In this document: positions 14,882 to 24,329 of the stretch, piece after piece | How positions within the stretch are numbered: position 1 is the stretch's first letter | How the letters are laid out: every line of letters begins with the position of its first letter | Origin: Roseovarius sp. | GTDB lineage: Bacteria; Pseudomonadota; Alphaproteobacteria; Rhodobacterales; Rhodobacteraceae | NCBI GenBank assembly: GCA_014359765.1 | Contig: JACIYT010000002.1 | Span: 227,674-291,673, forward strand | Direction: 5' to 3' | DNA length: 64,000 nucleotides | The notes under the pieces: generated by a model | The model's database searches: none | Seen by the model: only the letters and a program-made list of their open reading frames with translations | Told to the model about the DNA's origin: nothing | Made by a program: the position numbers and the translations under genes

Positions 14882-16576
14882 ATGACCAGGAAGAAGAAAG
14901 ACGTGCTGCTGAAGATCCGCGATCTCTGGATCGAGGGCTATTCCGAAGAGACCTGGGTGCCGATCATCAAGGGGGTCGATCTCACGCTCCACCGGGGCGA
15001 GGTGATGGGCCTCATCGGCGAATCGGGCGCGGGGAAATCGACGCTCGGCGCGGCGGCGATGGGCTATGCCCGCGACGGCACGCGCATCGCGCGCGGCTCG
15101 ATCGAGTTCGACGGCATGGAGCTGACCACCGCGACCGAGGCCGAGCGGCGGATGCTGCGCGGCTCGCGCATCGCCTATGTTGCGCAATCGGCGGCGGCCT
15201 CGTTCAACCCGGCGCACAAGATCATCGACCAGCACACCGAGGCGCCGCTGCAATACCGGCTCAAGAAGCGGATGGAGGCGCAGGAGGACGCGATCGAGCT
15301 CTATCGCCGGCTGCGCCTGCCCAATCCGGAGGAGATCGGCTTTCGCTATCCGCATCAGGTCTCGGGCGGGCAGTTGCAGCGCGCGATGACGGCGATGGCC
15401 ATGTCGTGCCGCCCCGATCTCATCATCTTCGACGAGCCGACGACCGCGCTCGACGTGACCACGCAGATCGAGGTTCTGGCCGCGATCCGCGATATCGTCG
15501 AGCAATTCGACACCGCCGCGCTCTACATCACCCACGATCTTGCGGTGGTGGCGCAGATGGCCGACACGATCAAGGTGCTGCTCAAGGGCGAAGAGGTCGA
15601 GGAGGCCCCCACCCGCGAGATGCTCGACAATCCGCAGGAGGACTATACGCGGTCGCTCTGGGCGGTGCGCAGCTTCAGGCGGCCGCAGAAATCGCGTCCC
15701 GAGGGGGCGGTGCCGCTCATCTCGGTGCGCAATGTCGATGCCGCCTATCCCGGCGGCGAGCAGATCCTCCACGATGTGAGCTTTGACATCCACGAAGGCA
15801 TGACCGTGGCCGTCGTGGGCGAGAGCGGCTCGGGCAAATCCACCACGGCGCGGGTGATCACCGGCCTTCTGCCGCCATCGCGGGGCGAGGTTCTCTTTCG
15901 GGGAGAGCCGCTGCCGCCGAGCTACAAGGGCCGCACCAGGGACCAGCTGCGCCAGTGCCAGATGATCTATCAGATGGCCGATACCGCGCTCAATCCCAAG
16001 CTGCGGATCTCCGAGCTGATCGGCCGGCCCGCGCAGTTCTATGGCGGGCTCAAGGGCGCTGCGCTCAAGAACCGGGTCGATGCGCTGCTCGACATGATCG
16101 AGCTGGAGCCCTCGCAATATTACAACCGCTACCCGACAGAATTGTCGGGCGGGCAGAAACAGCGCATCGGCATCGCCCGCGCGCTGGCGGCCGAGCCTGC
16201 CTTCATCATCTGCGACGAGGTGACCTCGGCGCTCGATCAGCTTGTGGCCGAGGGGATCCTGCGCCTTCTCGACCGGCTGCAGAAGGAGCTGAACCTTGCC
16301 TACATGTTCATCACCCACGACCTTGCCACGGTGCGCGCCATCGCCGACGAGGTGGTGGTGATGCAGCATGGCAAGGTGGTCGAACAGGGCCCCAAGGACG
16401 CCATGTTCACGCCGCCGCATCACCCCTATACCGACCTGCTGCTCAGTTCGGTGCCGGAGATGGACCCCGACTGGCTGACCACCCTGCTCGAGGAGCGGGG
16501 TGTGGACAACGTGGGCGATGCGGCGTCGGCGCGGATGGATCCGAACGATCCCAGGCTGACCGGCGCGCGCGCCTGA
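14882..16576 (+). CDS. ABC transporter ATP-binding protein, fused DppD-DppF type
   Basis: A 564-residue cytoplasmic protein with two complete nucleotide-binding domains. Domain 1 has Walker A GESGAGKST (about residue 42), signature VSGGQLQRAM (about 161) and Walker B LIIFDEPTTALD (about 180). Domain 2 has Walker A GESGSGKST (about 313), signature LSGGQKQRIG (about 422) and CDEVTSALD (about 444). The fusion replaces separate DppD and DppF. The oligopeptide/dipeptide C-terminal extension (PHHPYTDLLLSSVPE) is present. ATG 14882 follows the permease stop by 4 bases. Last gene of the operon, converging on soeC. Confidence 0.93.
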   Translation: MTRKKKDVLLKIRDLWIEGYSEETWVPIIKGVDLTLHRGEVMGLIGESGAGKSTLGAAAMGYARDGTRIARGSIEFDGMELTTATEAERRMLRGSRIAYVAQSAAASFNPAHKIIDQHTEAPLQYRLKKRMEAQEDAIELYRRLRLPNPEEIGFRYPHQVSGGQLQRAMTAMAMSCRPDLIIFDEPTTALDVTTQIEVLAAIRDIVEQFDTAALYITHDLAVVAQMADTIKVLLKGEEVEEAPTREMLDNPQEDYTRSLWAVRSFRRPQKSRPEGAVPLISVRNVDAAYPGGEQILHDVSFDIHEGMTVAVVGESGSGKSTTARVITGLLPPSRGEVLFRGEPLPPSYKGRTRDQLRQCQMIYQMADTALNPKLRISELIGRPAQFYGGLKGAALKNRVDALLDMIELEPSQYYNRYPTELSGGQKQRIGIARALAAEPAFIICDEVTSALDQLVAEGILRLLDRLQKELNLAYMFITHDLATVRAIADEVVVMQHGKVVEQGPKDAMFTPPHHPYTDLLLSSVPEMDPDWLTTLLEERGVDNVGDAASARMDPNDPRLTGARA

Positions 16577-16579
16577 GCC

Positions 16580-17452
16580 TTATCGCCTGCCGTAATAGAG
16601 GCCGACGACATGCTCGGCCTCGGCGAAGAACAGCCAGCGCGCGGCGGCGATACCCGCTAGGTGGGCGAGCACGGCCAGCGCCGCGAGCGCGTGGGAAAAG
16701 GGCAGGGCGAGCAGCACCACAGGCAGGGCATAGCCAAGCGCGAGGGCGATCACCCGCAGGCGCGCGGCGTGCTTGCGCCCGACCTCGTGAACCATTTCGC
16801 GCAACAGATAGTTCGTGCCGGTATGCGGCGGCGCGAAACTGCGCACCGCGCCGATCCGGCCCAGCCCGGTGGCGCTGGCAAGATCACTGCCGCTTGTGGC
16901 CAGAGCAACGTCGCCGCGCCGCCACCACGCGACCTGCACCAGTGCCGCGAGCGCCAGCAGAACCATCGCCGCCGTGACCTGCCCCGCCAGAAGCGCGCCG
17001 CCGCCCAGCGCGACGCCGAGGAACAGCGCGGGCGTGAGCGGCGTGCGCCAGCGCGGCACGCTGGTCAACTGTGCATAGATCATCGAGGTGGTGAAAACCG
17101 TGCCCAGCGCCAGTGCCGCACCAAGCCAGCCCAGCACCGCGAGACGGGTGTCGAAAAACACCAGCCCCGCGCCGTGGACGGCCATGACCAGCAGCGCGGC
17201 GACCGAGCACACCCCCTCCCGCGAGAGCCAGCTCGAGCGCCATTGGCGCAATGCCTTCCACGCGCGTTCGGGGTGGCCCAGATGAAAGGTCGAGGCCATG
17301 AGCCCCCCCCCCGCCAGCCCGCAGGCGAGGGCGTAAAACGCAAGAGCCACCCAGCCGCTGACGGCAGGCAGGCCGAGGCCGAGCCAGAACAAGAGCCCGA
17401 ATCCCGCGCCCGAAAGCGTGGTGAAGATGATGACCGAAGGGGCGGGATGCAT
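16580..17452 (-). CDS. soeC: Sulfite dehydrogenase (quinone), membrane anchor subunit (DmsC/NrfD-like)
   Basis: A 290-residue polytopic membrane protein with about eight hydrophobic segments (SVIIFTTLSGAGFGLLFWLG, ALAFYALACGLAGGGLMAS, and so on). The STFHLGHPERAWKALRQWRSSWLSRE segment (residues ~47-72, written in parts in the family as FHLGxP...SWLSRE) is the DmsC-family signature. It anchors SoeAB to the inner membrane and passes electrons to the quinone pool. ATG 17452 follows the soeB stop immediately (2-base gap). The Soe assignment rests on gene order A-B-C, the absence of a Tat signal on SoeA, and Rhodobacterales context; a DMSO/tetrathionate-type reductase is the alternative. Confidence 0.8.
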   Translation of the reverse strand: MHPAPSVIIFTTLSGAGFGLLFWLGLGLPAVSGWVALAFYALACGLAGGGLMASTFHLGHPERAWKALRQWRSSWLSREGVCSVAALLVMAVHGAGLVFFDTRLAVLGWLGAALALGTVFTTSMIYAQLTSVPRWRTPLTPALFLGVALGGGALLAGQVTAAMVLLALAALVQVAWWRRGDVALATSGSDLASATGLGRIGAVRSFAPPHTGTNYLLREMVHEVGRKHAARLRVIALALGYALPVVLLALPFSHALAALAVLAHLAGIAAARWLFFAEAEHVVGLYYGRR

Positions 17453-17453
17453 G

Positions 17454-18200
17454 TCAGAGCCTCTCCAATGCGCGGTCGAGCCAGCCGAGAAAGCCCCCGG
17501 GCTCATCGGCCACGGGCGCGAGAAGCGGCGCCAGCACGTCCACCTCGTCAAGCCGGTCGCGCGGGCGCGGCGGCAGGTATTTGTTCACGGGCTTCGTGCC
17601 CTGTTCGGGCATGAGATCCATGCCGCCGCGCTCCTTGACCAGAAGGCTCACCGCGCTTGTCGGGTCGCCCAGATCGCCGAAATGTCGCGCGCCTGCCGGG
17701 CAGGTGCGCACGCAGGCCGGCACACGGTCCTCCTCGGGGAGGTTCTCGTTATGGATGCGATCGACGCAGAGGGTGCATTTCTTCATCACCCCTTCGGCCG
17801 CGTCCATCTCGCGCGCGCCGTAAGGGCAGGCCCAGGCGCAGAGCCCGCAGCCGATGCAATCGCTCTCGTTGACCAGAACGATGCCGTCCTCCACGCGCTT
17901 GTAGCTGGCCCCGGTCGGGCAGACGGTGACGCAAGGGGCGTTGTCGCAATGCAGGCAGGATTTGGGGAAATGCACCAGCTGCGCCGCGCCCGCATCGGGC
18001 GTCACCTCGTAGCTGTGGACGCGGTTGAGAAAGGTGCCCGAGGGCGCGGCGCCGTACGGATCCTCATCGGAGAGCGGCGCGCCGTAATTCTCGGTGTTCC
18101 AGCCCTTGCAGGCGATGACGCAGGCATGACAGCCGACGCAGGTATCGAGGTCGATCACAAGGCCGAGCTTGCGGGTGGTGGTATCGGGCAGGGTCGTCAT
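17454..18200 (-). CDS. soeB: Sulfite dehydrogenase (quinone), iron-sulfur subunit
   Basis: A 248-residue ferredoxin-type electron-transfer subunit with four [4Fe-4S] clusters. Cysteine motifs in order are CVGCHACVIAC (about residues 19-29), CLHCDNAPCVTVCP (about 80-93), CIGCGLCAWACPYG (about 112-125), and KCTLCVDR with the later CVRTCP (about 136-165). No signal peptide, so cytoplasmic. The start is ATG 18200; longer in-frame extensions run into the intergenic repeat upstream and are not supported. It carries electrons from the molybdenum subunit to the membrane anchor. Confidence 0.87.
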   Translation of the reverse strand: MTTLPDTTTRKLGLVIDLDTCVGCHACVIACKGWNTENYGAPLSDEDPYGAAPSGTFLNRVHSYEVTPDAGAAQLVHFPKSCLHCDNAPCVTVCPTGASYKRVEDGIVLVNESDCIGCGLCAWACPYGAREMDAAEGVMKKCTLCVDRIHNENLPEEDRVPACVRTCPAGARHFGDLGDPTSAVSLLVKERGGMDLMPEQGTKPVNKYLPPRPRDRLDEVDVLAPLLAPVADEPGGFLGWLDRALERL

Positions 18201-18233
18201 GGCCGGCCTTTGCGCCTGTGGTCGGGGAGGGAC

Positions 18234-18278
18234 TGGGGCGCTGCCCCAGACCCCGGAGTATTTCGGGAAAGATGAAGC
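18234..18278. repeat. Rhodobacterales-type dispersed intergenic repeat, copy 1
   Basis: A small hairpin TGGGGC-GCT-GCCCCA (18234-18248) is followed by a 28-base block (18251-18278) beginning CCCCGGAGTATTTCGGG and ending GATGAAGC. The 28-base block is identical at 35518-35545. This copy lies inside the soe operon, between soeA and soeB. Confidence 0.85.
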
Positions 18279-18282
18279 AGGG

Positions 18283-21102
18283 TCATTTGCCCACCCTCCA
18301 GGAGAGGCGGGCAGGGCCGCGCCCCACGGGGGATGCGAGCGGGGCAAAGGCCGGCTGTGAGGCCGCCGGGGCGGGGGTCCTTTCGATCTTCACGCGCAGG
18401 TCGAACCAGGCGGCCTGCCCGGTGATCGGGTCCGAATTGGACCATCTGTGCCCGTCGCCCTTCTCGGGCAGCAATTCGTTGATGAGGTGGTTGAGCAGGA
18501 AGCCGCGCGTGGCCTCGGGCGCGTCCTCGGCAAGCGCCCAGGCGCCCTTGCGCTTGCCGATGGCGTTCCAGGTCCAGACGGTGTGGGGATTGAGCGCGGC
18601 CATATGCGCCACCGGCACGGTGATCGTGCCATGCGGCGAGGTCACGCGCGCCCAGTCGCCCGGCGCAAAGCCGTGTTCTTCCCAGAGGCGGGTGGGCAGG
18701 TAGAGCGGATTTTCCCCGTGGATCTGGCGCAGCCAGGCGTTCTGGCTGCCCCAGGAATGATACATTGCCATCGGCCGCTGGGTGAGCGCGTGGATGGGGT
18801 ATTCGGCGGTGTCGGTGGCTGTCTCCTCGAGCGCGGGATACCAGAACGGCAGCGGGTCCATCGTCGATTTGATCTGCTCACGCAGGTGGTCGGGGGGCTG
18901 GCGCGGGCCATGACCCTCGGCGGCCAGCTGGAAGCGGCGCATCGTCTCGACATAGAGATCGAAGAGATAGGGCTGGGGCGTGTCATGGAGGCCGGTGTCC
19001 ACGGCCCAGTCCTGATAGGCCATGTTCCATGGCTTGTAGAATTGCGCGGCCTCGGGGATGTGGTGGACGAAGAACCCGCCATTCTCGATATAGCGCTCAA
19101 GCTGGTCGGGATTGGGCGCGCCACGTCCCACATCGGTGCCATCGCCGCGAAAGCCCATGAGCGGGCCGATGCCCGGCTTGCGTTCGTGGTTGACGATGTA
19201 ATCGGCGTAATCGGTGTATTTTGCCCGCCCGTCGGCATCGGTGAAGCCCGGCAGTTTCAGCCGGTTGGCAAGCTGGATGAGCACCGTCTGAAAGCCGCGC
19301 ACATCCCTGTCCGGCGCGACCACCGGCCAGCGGATCGCATCCGCCGCGGCCTCGGCCTCGCAGATCGGGCGGTCGAGCAGCGAAATGCAGTCGTGCCGTT
19401 CCAGATAGGTGGTGTCGGGGAGGATCAGGTCGGCATAGGCGACCATCTCGGAGGAATAGGCGTCCGAATAGATGATGCGGGGGATGACATAGTCGCCGGT
19501 CTCATCGGTATCGGTCAGCATCTCCATCACGCGGGCGGTGTTCATCGAGGAATTCCACGCCATGTTCGCCATGTAGAGAAACAGCGTGTCGATGCGGTAG
19601 GGGTCGCCCGCATGGGCATTGGAGATGACCATATGCATCAGCCCGTGCGCCGACATCGGGTTTTCCCAGGTGAAGGCCTTGTCGATGCGCGCCGCGCTGC
19701 CGTCCTCGCGCAGCGCGAGATCCTCGGGGCCGCGCACAAAGCCCAGATGCGGGCCGTCGAGCGGGCGGTCGGGCGTGCTCTTGCAATGGGGCGTCGGGTG
19801 GGCCGAGACCGGCTTGGGGTAGGGCGGCTTGAACCGAAAGCCGCCGGGCACCTCGACCGTGCCGAGCAGGATTTGCAGCACATGGAGCGCGCGCGCGGTC
19901 TGAAACCCGTTGGAATGGGCCGAGATGCCGCGCATGGCGTGAAAGCTCACCGGGCGGCCCACCATCGTCTGATGCGTCTCGCCGCGGAAATCGGTCCATT
20001 CCTGTTCGAGCGTGATCGCCTCGTCAAAGGCCACACGGGCGATCTCGGCGGCGATGCGGCGGATCTTTTCCGCCGTGATGCCGCAGCGCCCGGCCACCGC
20101 CTCGGGGGCATATTGCGCATCGAGGTAACGCTCGGCCATGAGGTGCATGACGGGGCGATGGGTGATGCCATCCGCCTCATGCGTGGCCGACAGGTCAGGG
20201 CGCGCGCCGGGGGTATCAAAGGCCATCAGCTTGCCGGTGATGCGGTCGATGACCAGCGGCTTGCCACCCTCGTCGCGCAGGAAAAGCCCGTGCTCGGGCG
20301 AGGCGGGATCGGCATTCACCAGCACCGGCGCATTGGTGTAGCGCGCGAGGTAATCGAGGTCGATCCTGCCCGATTTCATCAGGACGTGGATCAGTGACAG
20401 GATGAAGAGGCCATCGGTGCCCGGCGTGATCCCCACCCAGTCATCGGCCACCGCGTTATAGCCGGTGCGGATCGGGTTGACGCCGATCACCCTTGCCCCG
20501 CGCGCCTTGAGCCGGCCGAGCCCCATCTTGATCGGGTTGCTGTCATGGTCCTCGGCCACGCCGAAAAGGATGAAGAGGCGCGTGCGCTCCCAATCCGGCT
20601 GGCCGAATTCCCAGAATGCGCCGCCCATCGTGTAGATGCCCGCCGCCGCCATGTTGACCGAGCAGAAACCGCCATGCGCGGCATAGTTGGGTGTGCCGAA
20701 ATTCTGCGCCCAGTAGCTGGTGAAGCTCTGCGACTGGTCGCGCCCGGTGAAGAAGGCAAGCTTCGACGGGTCGCTCTTGCGGATCGGGTCGAGCCAGTCG
20801 CAGGCGATCCCGAGCGCCTCGTCCCAGCTGATTTCCTCGAACTGACCCGAGCCGCGCGGGCCGACACGCTTGAGCGGTGCGCGCAGCCGCGCGGGGGCGT
20901 TGTGCTGCATGATCCCCGCCGATCCCTTGGCGCAGAGCACGCCACGGTTCACCGGGTGGTCGCGGTTGCCCTCGATATAGGCCACCTTGCCGCCCTTGAG
21001 GTGCACGTCGATGCCGCAGCGGCAGGCGCACATGTAGCAGGTGGTCTTGCGCAGCGCGTCCGAGACGGGGGGCGAGGTGTCGATCGGGGGCTGGTGGGTC
21101 AT
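18283..21102 (-). CDS. soeA: Sulfite dehydrogenase (quinone), molybdopterin catalytic subunit
   Basis: A 939-residue enzyme of the DMSO-reductase/complex-iron-sulfur-molybdoenzyme family. The N-terminal [4Fe-4S] motif is CYMCACRCGIDVHLKGG with the fourth Cys in VLCAKGSAG (residues ~22-60). Bis-MGD-binding regions follow (EISWDEAL; LAFFTGRDQSQS). The probable Mo-ligand Cys lies in HGGFCSVNMAAAG (about residue 146). The C-terminal dinucleotide domain starts near LTQRPMAMYHSWGSQNAW. There is no twin-arginine signal, which fits cytoplasm-facing SoeABC rather than periplasmic DmsA/TtrA. It oxidises sulfite, for instance from sulfonate breakdown, to sulfate with quinone as acceptor. A perfect palindrome lies upstream. 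Confidence 0.83.
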   Translation of the reverse strand: MTHQPPIDTSPPVSDALRKTTCYMCACRCGIDVHLKGGKVAYIEGNRDHPVNRGVLCAKGSAGIMQHNAPARLRAPLKRVGPRGSGQFEEISWDEALGIACDWLDPIRKSDPSKLAFFTGRDQSQSFTSYWAQNFGTPNYAAHGGFCSVNMAAAGIYTMGGAFWEFGQPDWERTRLFILFGVAEDHDSNPIKMGLGRLKARGARVIGVNPIRTGYNAVADDWVGITPGTDGLFILSLIHVLMKSGRIDLDYLARYTNAPVLVNADPASPEHGLFLRDEGGKPLVIDRITGKLMAFDTPGARPDLSATHEADGITHRPVMHLMAERYLDAQYAPEAVAGRCGITAEKIRRIAAEIARVAFDEAITLEQEWTDFRGETHQTMVGRPVSFHAMRGISAHSNGFQTARALHVLQILLGTVEVPGGFRFKPPYPKPVSAHPTPHCKSTPDRPLDGPHLGFVRGPEDLALREDGSAARIDKAFTWENPMSAHGLMHMVISNAHAGDPYRIDTLFLYMANMAWNSSMNTARVMEMLTDTDETGDYVIPRIIYSDAYSSEMVAYADLILPDTTYLERHDCISLLDRPICEAEAAADAIRWPVVAPDRDVRGFQTVLIQLANRLKLPGFTDADGRAKYTDYADYIVNHERKPGIGPLMGFRGDGTDVGRGAPNPDQLERYIENGGFFVHHIPEAAQFYKPWNMAYQDWAVDTGLHDTPQPYLFDLYVETMRRFQLAAEGHGPRQPPDHLREQIKSTMDPLPFWYPALEETATDTAEYPIHALTQRPMAMYHSWGSQNAWLRQIHGENPLYLPTRLWEEHGFAPGDWARVTSPHGTITVPVAHMAALNPHTVWTWNAIGKRKGAWALAEDAPEATRGFLLNHLINELLPEKGDGHRWSNSDPITGQAAWFDLRVKIERTPAPAASQPAFAPLASPVGRGPARLSWRVGK

Positions 21103-21179
21103 GCGCGCGCTCCTCCTCCATCGCTGCCGGGACAGATTAGGACAGGAATGCGGGGTGCGCGATCATTATTCCGGCATTG

Positions 21180-21215
21180 CCCGCATTCCCGGAACATATG
21201 TTCCGGGAATGCGGG
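21180..21215. promoter_or_regulatory. Perfect 36-bp palindrome upstream of soeA, probable operator
   Basis: Positions 21180-21215 read identically on both strands, centred on GGAACATATGTTCC. Outer arms ATTCCGG (21168-21174) and CCGGAAT (21221-21227) extend the symmetry imperfectly. It lies about 78 bases upstream of the soeA start and 55 bases downstream of the transaldolase stop. With no U tract it looks like a dimeric regulator site for soeABC rather than a terminator. Confidence 0.6.
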
Positions 21216-21270
21216 GATATCCGGAATGGCCTGTGCGATGGCATGGCGACCGCGCAGGGGGGGGCGTCGT

Positions 21271-21924
21271 TCAGAGGATCTTCTGGCCGGTCTTTTCCCA
21301 GTCGGCCATGAAGGCGGCGAGGCCCTTGTCGGTGAGGGGATGGGCAACCATCGCCTTGATCACTGCGGGCGGCGCGGTCATCACATCGGCGCCGACCAGT
21401 GCCGATTGACAGGCGTGGTTCACCGTGCGGATCGAGGCCGCGAGGATCTGCGTCTCGAACCCGTAATTGTCATAGATCTGGCGGATATCCGAGATCAGTT
21501 CCATCCCGTCGAGATTGATATCGTCGAGCCGCCCGATGAAGGGCGAGATGAACGTGGCCCCTGCCTTGGCCGCCAGCAGCGCCTGATTGGCCGAAAAGCA
21601 CAGCGTCACGTTGACCATATGCCCCTCGCCCGAGAGCACCTTGCACGCGCGGAGCCCGTCCCAGGTGAGCGGCACCTTGACGGCGATATTGTTGGCGATC
21701 GCGGCCAGCTTGCGGCCCTCGGCGATCATCGCCTCGGCCTCGAGCGCCACGACCTCGGCGCTGACCGGGCCATCGACGAGGGCGGCAATCTCGCGCGTGA
21801 CCTCGAGGATGTCGCGCCCCGATTTGAGGATCAGCGACGGGTTGGTGGTGACGCCATCGACCATGCCCAGATCATTGAGCTCGGCGATCTGGTCAATCTC
21901 GGCGGTATCGACAAAGAATTTCAT
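21271..21924 (-). CDS. Transaldolase / fructose-6-phosphate aldolase-like protein
   Basis: A 217-residue TIM-barrel enzyme of the short (type 3B/FSA) transaldolase class. [20 protein letters not shown] opens the protein, [13 protein letters not shown] is the substrate motif near residue 25, and the Schiff-base Lys is in NIAVKVPLT (about residue 85). [12 protein letters not shown] and [10 protein letters not shown] are also typical. It moves dihydroxyacetone units between sugar phosphates in the pentose phosphate pathway. Transcribed divergently from priA, with 99 bases between the starts. Whether it acts as transaldolase or as FSA cannot be settled by eye. Confidence 0.92.
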   Translation of the reverse strand: MKFFVDTAEIDQIAELNDLGMVDGVTTNPSLILKSGRDILEVTREIAALVDGPVSAEVVALEAEAMIAEGRKLAAIANNIAVKVPLTWDGLRACKVLSGEGHMVNVTLCFSANQALLAAKAGATFISPFIGRLDDINLDGMELISDIRQIYDNYGFETQILAASIRTVNHACQSALVGADVMTAPPAVIKAMVAHPLTDKGLAAFMADWEKTGQKIL

Positions 21925-22023
21925 GGGGCGGGCCCTCTCTGGCGGGTTGGGTTGTCTCGCCCCTGCCTTTACCGCATAGATCGGGGGGCCGAAACCCCGC
22001 AAACCCGCAAAGGAGCGACCCGC

Positions 22024-24219
22024 GTGAGCCTGCCCGAGCAGTATGAGGAGGGCGCGCTGGTGGCGGTGCTGACCGCGCAGCCGCTGGGGGGCACGCTCGA
22101 CTATCGCGCGCCCGAGGGGGGCGTGGCCACGGGCGATTTCGTGGAGGTGCCGCTCGGGCCGCGGCGGATCCTCGGCGTGGTCTGGGGGCCGGGGGAGGGG
22201 GGCTTTGACCTCGAGAAGGCGCGCGCGGTGCAGCGGGTGCTCGATCTGGCGCCCATGCGGGCCGAGCTGCGCGCGTTCCTTGCGCGCGCGGCAGCCTACA
22301 CGCTGACACCCTTGCCTGCGATGCTGCGGCTGGCGACGCGCGCGCCGGGGTTGGCCGATCCGCCCGGCGCGCAGAAGGTCTATCGGCCGAGTGGGGTGGC
22401 GCCCGCCCGGCTGACCGATGCGCGGGCGCGTGTGATGGAGGTGTTGCGCGCGCATGGCGGCGCGGGCTTCGGCCTGCGGGATCTGAGCGATCTGGCCGGC
22501 GTCTCGGCCTCGGTCATCAAGGGGCTGGTGGCGCAGGGCGCGCTGATCGAGGAGCGCGCGCCGCGCGATGCGCCCTATCCGTGGCTCGACCCGGATCTGC
22601 CGGCCCGGGCGCTCACCGGGGATCAGGCCCGGGCGGCGGCGGCGCTGATCGCCGGGCTGCGCGCGGGGGGCTATGGCACGACGCTCCTGCGCGGCGTCAC
22701 CGGCTCGGGCAAGACCGAAGTCTATCTCGAGGCGGTGGCCGAATGTCTGCGGCAGGGGCGGCAGGCGCTGGTGCTCCTGCCGGAGATCGCGCTCACCGCC
22801 GAATTCCTGACCCGCGTCGAGGCGCGCTTTGGCACCCGCCCCGGCGAGTGGCATTCGGGCGTGAGCATGGCCGAGCGCCGCCGCCTCTGGAAGATGGCCG
22901 GCGAGGGCGGGGTGCAGATGGTGGTGGGGGCGCGCTCGGCGCTTTTCCTGCCGTTTCGCGATCTCGGTCTCGTCGTGGTCGATGAAGAGCATGACAGCTC
23001 CTACAAGCAGGAGGAGGGGGTGCTCTATCATGCGCGCGACATGGCGGTGCTGCGCGCCTCGATCTGCGGGGCGCGGGTGGTGCTCGCCTCGGCCACGCCG
23101 AGCCTCGAGAGCTGGGCCAATGCCGAGGCCGGGAAATACGCGCGGCTCGATCTTTCGGCACGGTTCGGCGCGGCGGTGATGCCCGAGCTTGCCGCGATCG
23201 ACCTGCGCGCCGAGGCGATGCCGGCGGGGCGGTGGATCTCGCCCAAGCTGCGGGGCGAGGTGGCGGCGCGGCTGGCCCTGGGCGAGCAGGCGCTGTTGTT
23301 TCTCAACCGGCGGGGCTATGCGCCGGTGACGGTGTGCCGCGCCTGTGGCCACCAGATCGGCTGTCAGCATTGCGATGCGCGCATGGTCGAGCACCGCTTT
23401 CAGAACCGGCTGGTATGTCACCAATGCGGCGAGAGCACGGCGCTGCCTCAGGCCTGCCCTGCCTGCGGGGTGGAGGGGCGGCTGGCCGCCGTGGGGCCGG
23501 GGGTGGAGCGGCTGGCCGAGGAGGCGGCGGCGCTCTTTCCCGAGGCGCGGATCGCGGTGCTGTCATCGGATCTCTTCGCCTCGGCGCGGGCGCTCAAGGA
23601 GCAGATCGCCGGGATCGCCGAGGGCGGCGCGGATATCGTCATCGGCACGCAGCTTGTCGCCAAGGGGCACAATTTTCCGCTCTTGACGCTGGTGGGGGTG
23701 ATCGACGCCGATCTGGGGCTGCAGGGCTCGGACCTGCGCGCGGCCGAGCGCACGTTTCAGCTCATGCGCCAGGTCGCAGGGCGGGCGGGGCGCGCCGATC
23801 GGCCGGGGCGCGCGCTCCTGCAGACGCATCAGCCCGATCACCCGGTGATCCGCGCGATCCTCTCGGGGGATGAGGAGGGGTTCTGGCGCGCCGAGGCGCG
23901 CGCGCGGCAGGCGGCGGGGGTGCCGCCCTACGGGCGGATGGCGGGGATCATCCTCAGCTCGCCCGACATGGCGGCGGCGTTCGAGCTCGGCGGGTGGCTG
24001 GTGCGCAACGATGCCCCCTTGCGGGCGGCGGGGGCGGAGGTGCTGGGTCCCGCGCCGGCGCCGATCGCGCGCATCAGGGGGCGGCATCGGGTGCGGCTCC
24101 TGGTGCGGGCGCCGCGCGGCGTGGCGCTTCAGCCGGCGCTGGCGCGATGGCTCGGGCCGGTGAAACTGCCCGCGCGGATGCGGCTTGCCGTCGATATCGA
24201 CCCGCAGAGCTTCTACTGA
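22024..24219 (+). CDS. priA: Primosomal protein N' (replication restart helicase)
   Basis: A 731-residue superfamily-2 helicase starting at GTG 22024. The N-terminal 3'-DNA-binding domain ([25 protein letters not shown]) is followed by Walker [19 protein letters not shown] (about residues 220-236), Walker [18 protein letters not shown] (about 317-333) and motif [13 protein letters not shown]. Zinc-binding cysteine pairs are [13 protein letters not shown] and [18 protein letters not shown] (about 439-486), and [13 protein letters not shown] is motif VI. PriA reloads the replisome at stalled forks. The extra frame upstream of 22024 overlaps other genes and is not coding. Confidence 0.95.
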   Translation: MSLPEQYEEGALVAVLTAQPLGGTLDYRAPEGGVATGDFVEVPLGPRRILGVVWGPGEGGFDLEKARAVQRVLDLAPMRAELRAFLARAAAYTLTPLPAMLRLATRAPGLADPPGAQKVYRPSGVAPARLTDARARVMEVLRAHGGAGFGLRDLSDLAGVSASVIKGLVAQGALIEERAPRDAPYPWLDPDLPARALTGDQARAAAALIAGLRAGGYGTTLLRGVTGSGKTEVYLEAVAECLRQGRQALVLLPEIALTAEFLTRVEARFGTRPGEWHSGVSMAERRRLWKMAGEGGVQMVVGARSALFLPFRDLGLVVVDEEHDSSYKQEEGVLYHARDMAVLRASICGARVVLASATPSLESWANAEAGKYARLDLSARFGAAVMPELAAIDLRAEAMPAGRWISPKLRGEVAARLALGEQALLFLNRRGYAPVTVCRACGHQIGCQHCDARMVEHRFQNRLVCHQCGESTALPQACPACGVEGRLAAVGPGVERLAEEAAALFPEARIAVLSSDLFASARALKEQIAGIAEGGADIVIGTQLVAKGHNFPLLTLVGVIDADLGLQGSDLRAAERTFQLMRQVAGRAGRADRPGRALLQTHQPDHPVIRAILSGDEEGFWRAEARARQAAGVPPYGRMAGIILSSPDMAAAFELGGWLVRNDAPLRAAGAEVLGPAPAPIARIRGRHRVRLLVRAPRGVALQPALARWLGPVKLPARMRLAVDIDPQSFY

Positions 24220-24228
24220 GGGGGGGGG

Positions 24229-24275
24229 CGCTTTCCTGTCAGGAAAGCGGTCCGAAATCCCCGGAGGGATTTCGG
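24229..24275 (+). terminator. Twin perfect hairpins downstream of priA
   Basis: CGCTTTCCTG (24229-24238) faces CAGGAAAGCG (24240-24249), then CCGAAATCCC (24252-24261) faces GGGATTTCGG (24266-24275) around a CGGA loop. Both are perfect 10-bp inverted repeats beginning 9 bases after the priA stop. No U tract; could be a terminator-like or mRNA-stabilising repeat unit. Confidence 0.5.
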
Positions 24276-24329
24276 CGGCGTGGCGCGTGCCCTCTCGCCA
24301 ATCCCGCGGCCCCCGCGTATGAGACATTC

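Noticed and set aside
12334..14883. Very long open frame (849 codons) on the minus strand opposite the ABC transporter genes
   Set aside because: It is antisense to three well-supported genes, has a composition dominated by Arg/His/Gln/Asp typical of GC-rich antisense frames, and shows no domain.
20545..22023. N-terminal extension of the priA frame by almost 500 codons
   Set aside because: It runs antisense through transaldolase and soeA; the PriA family sequence begins at the GTG at 22024.
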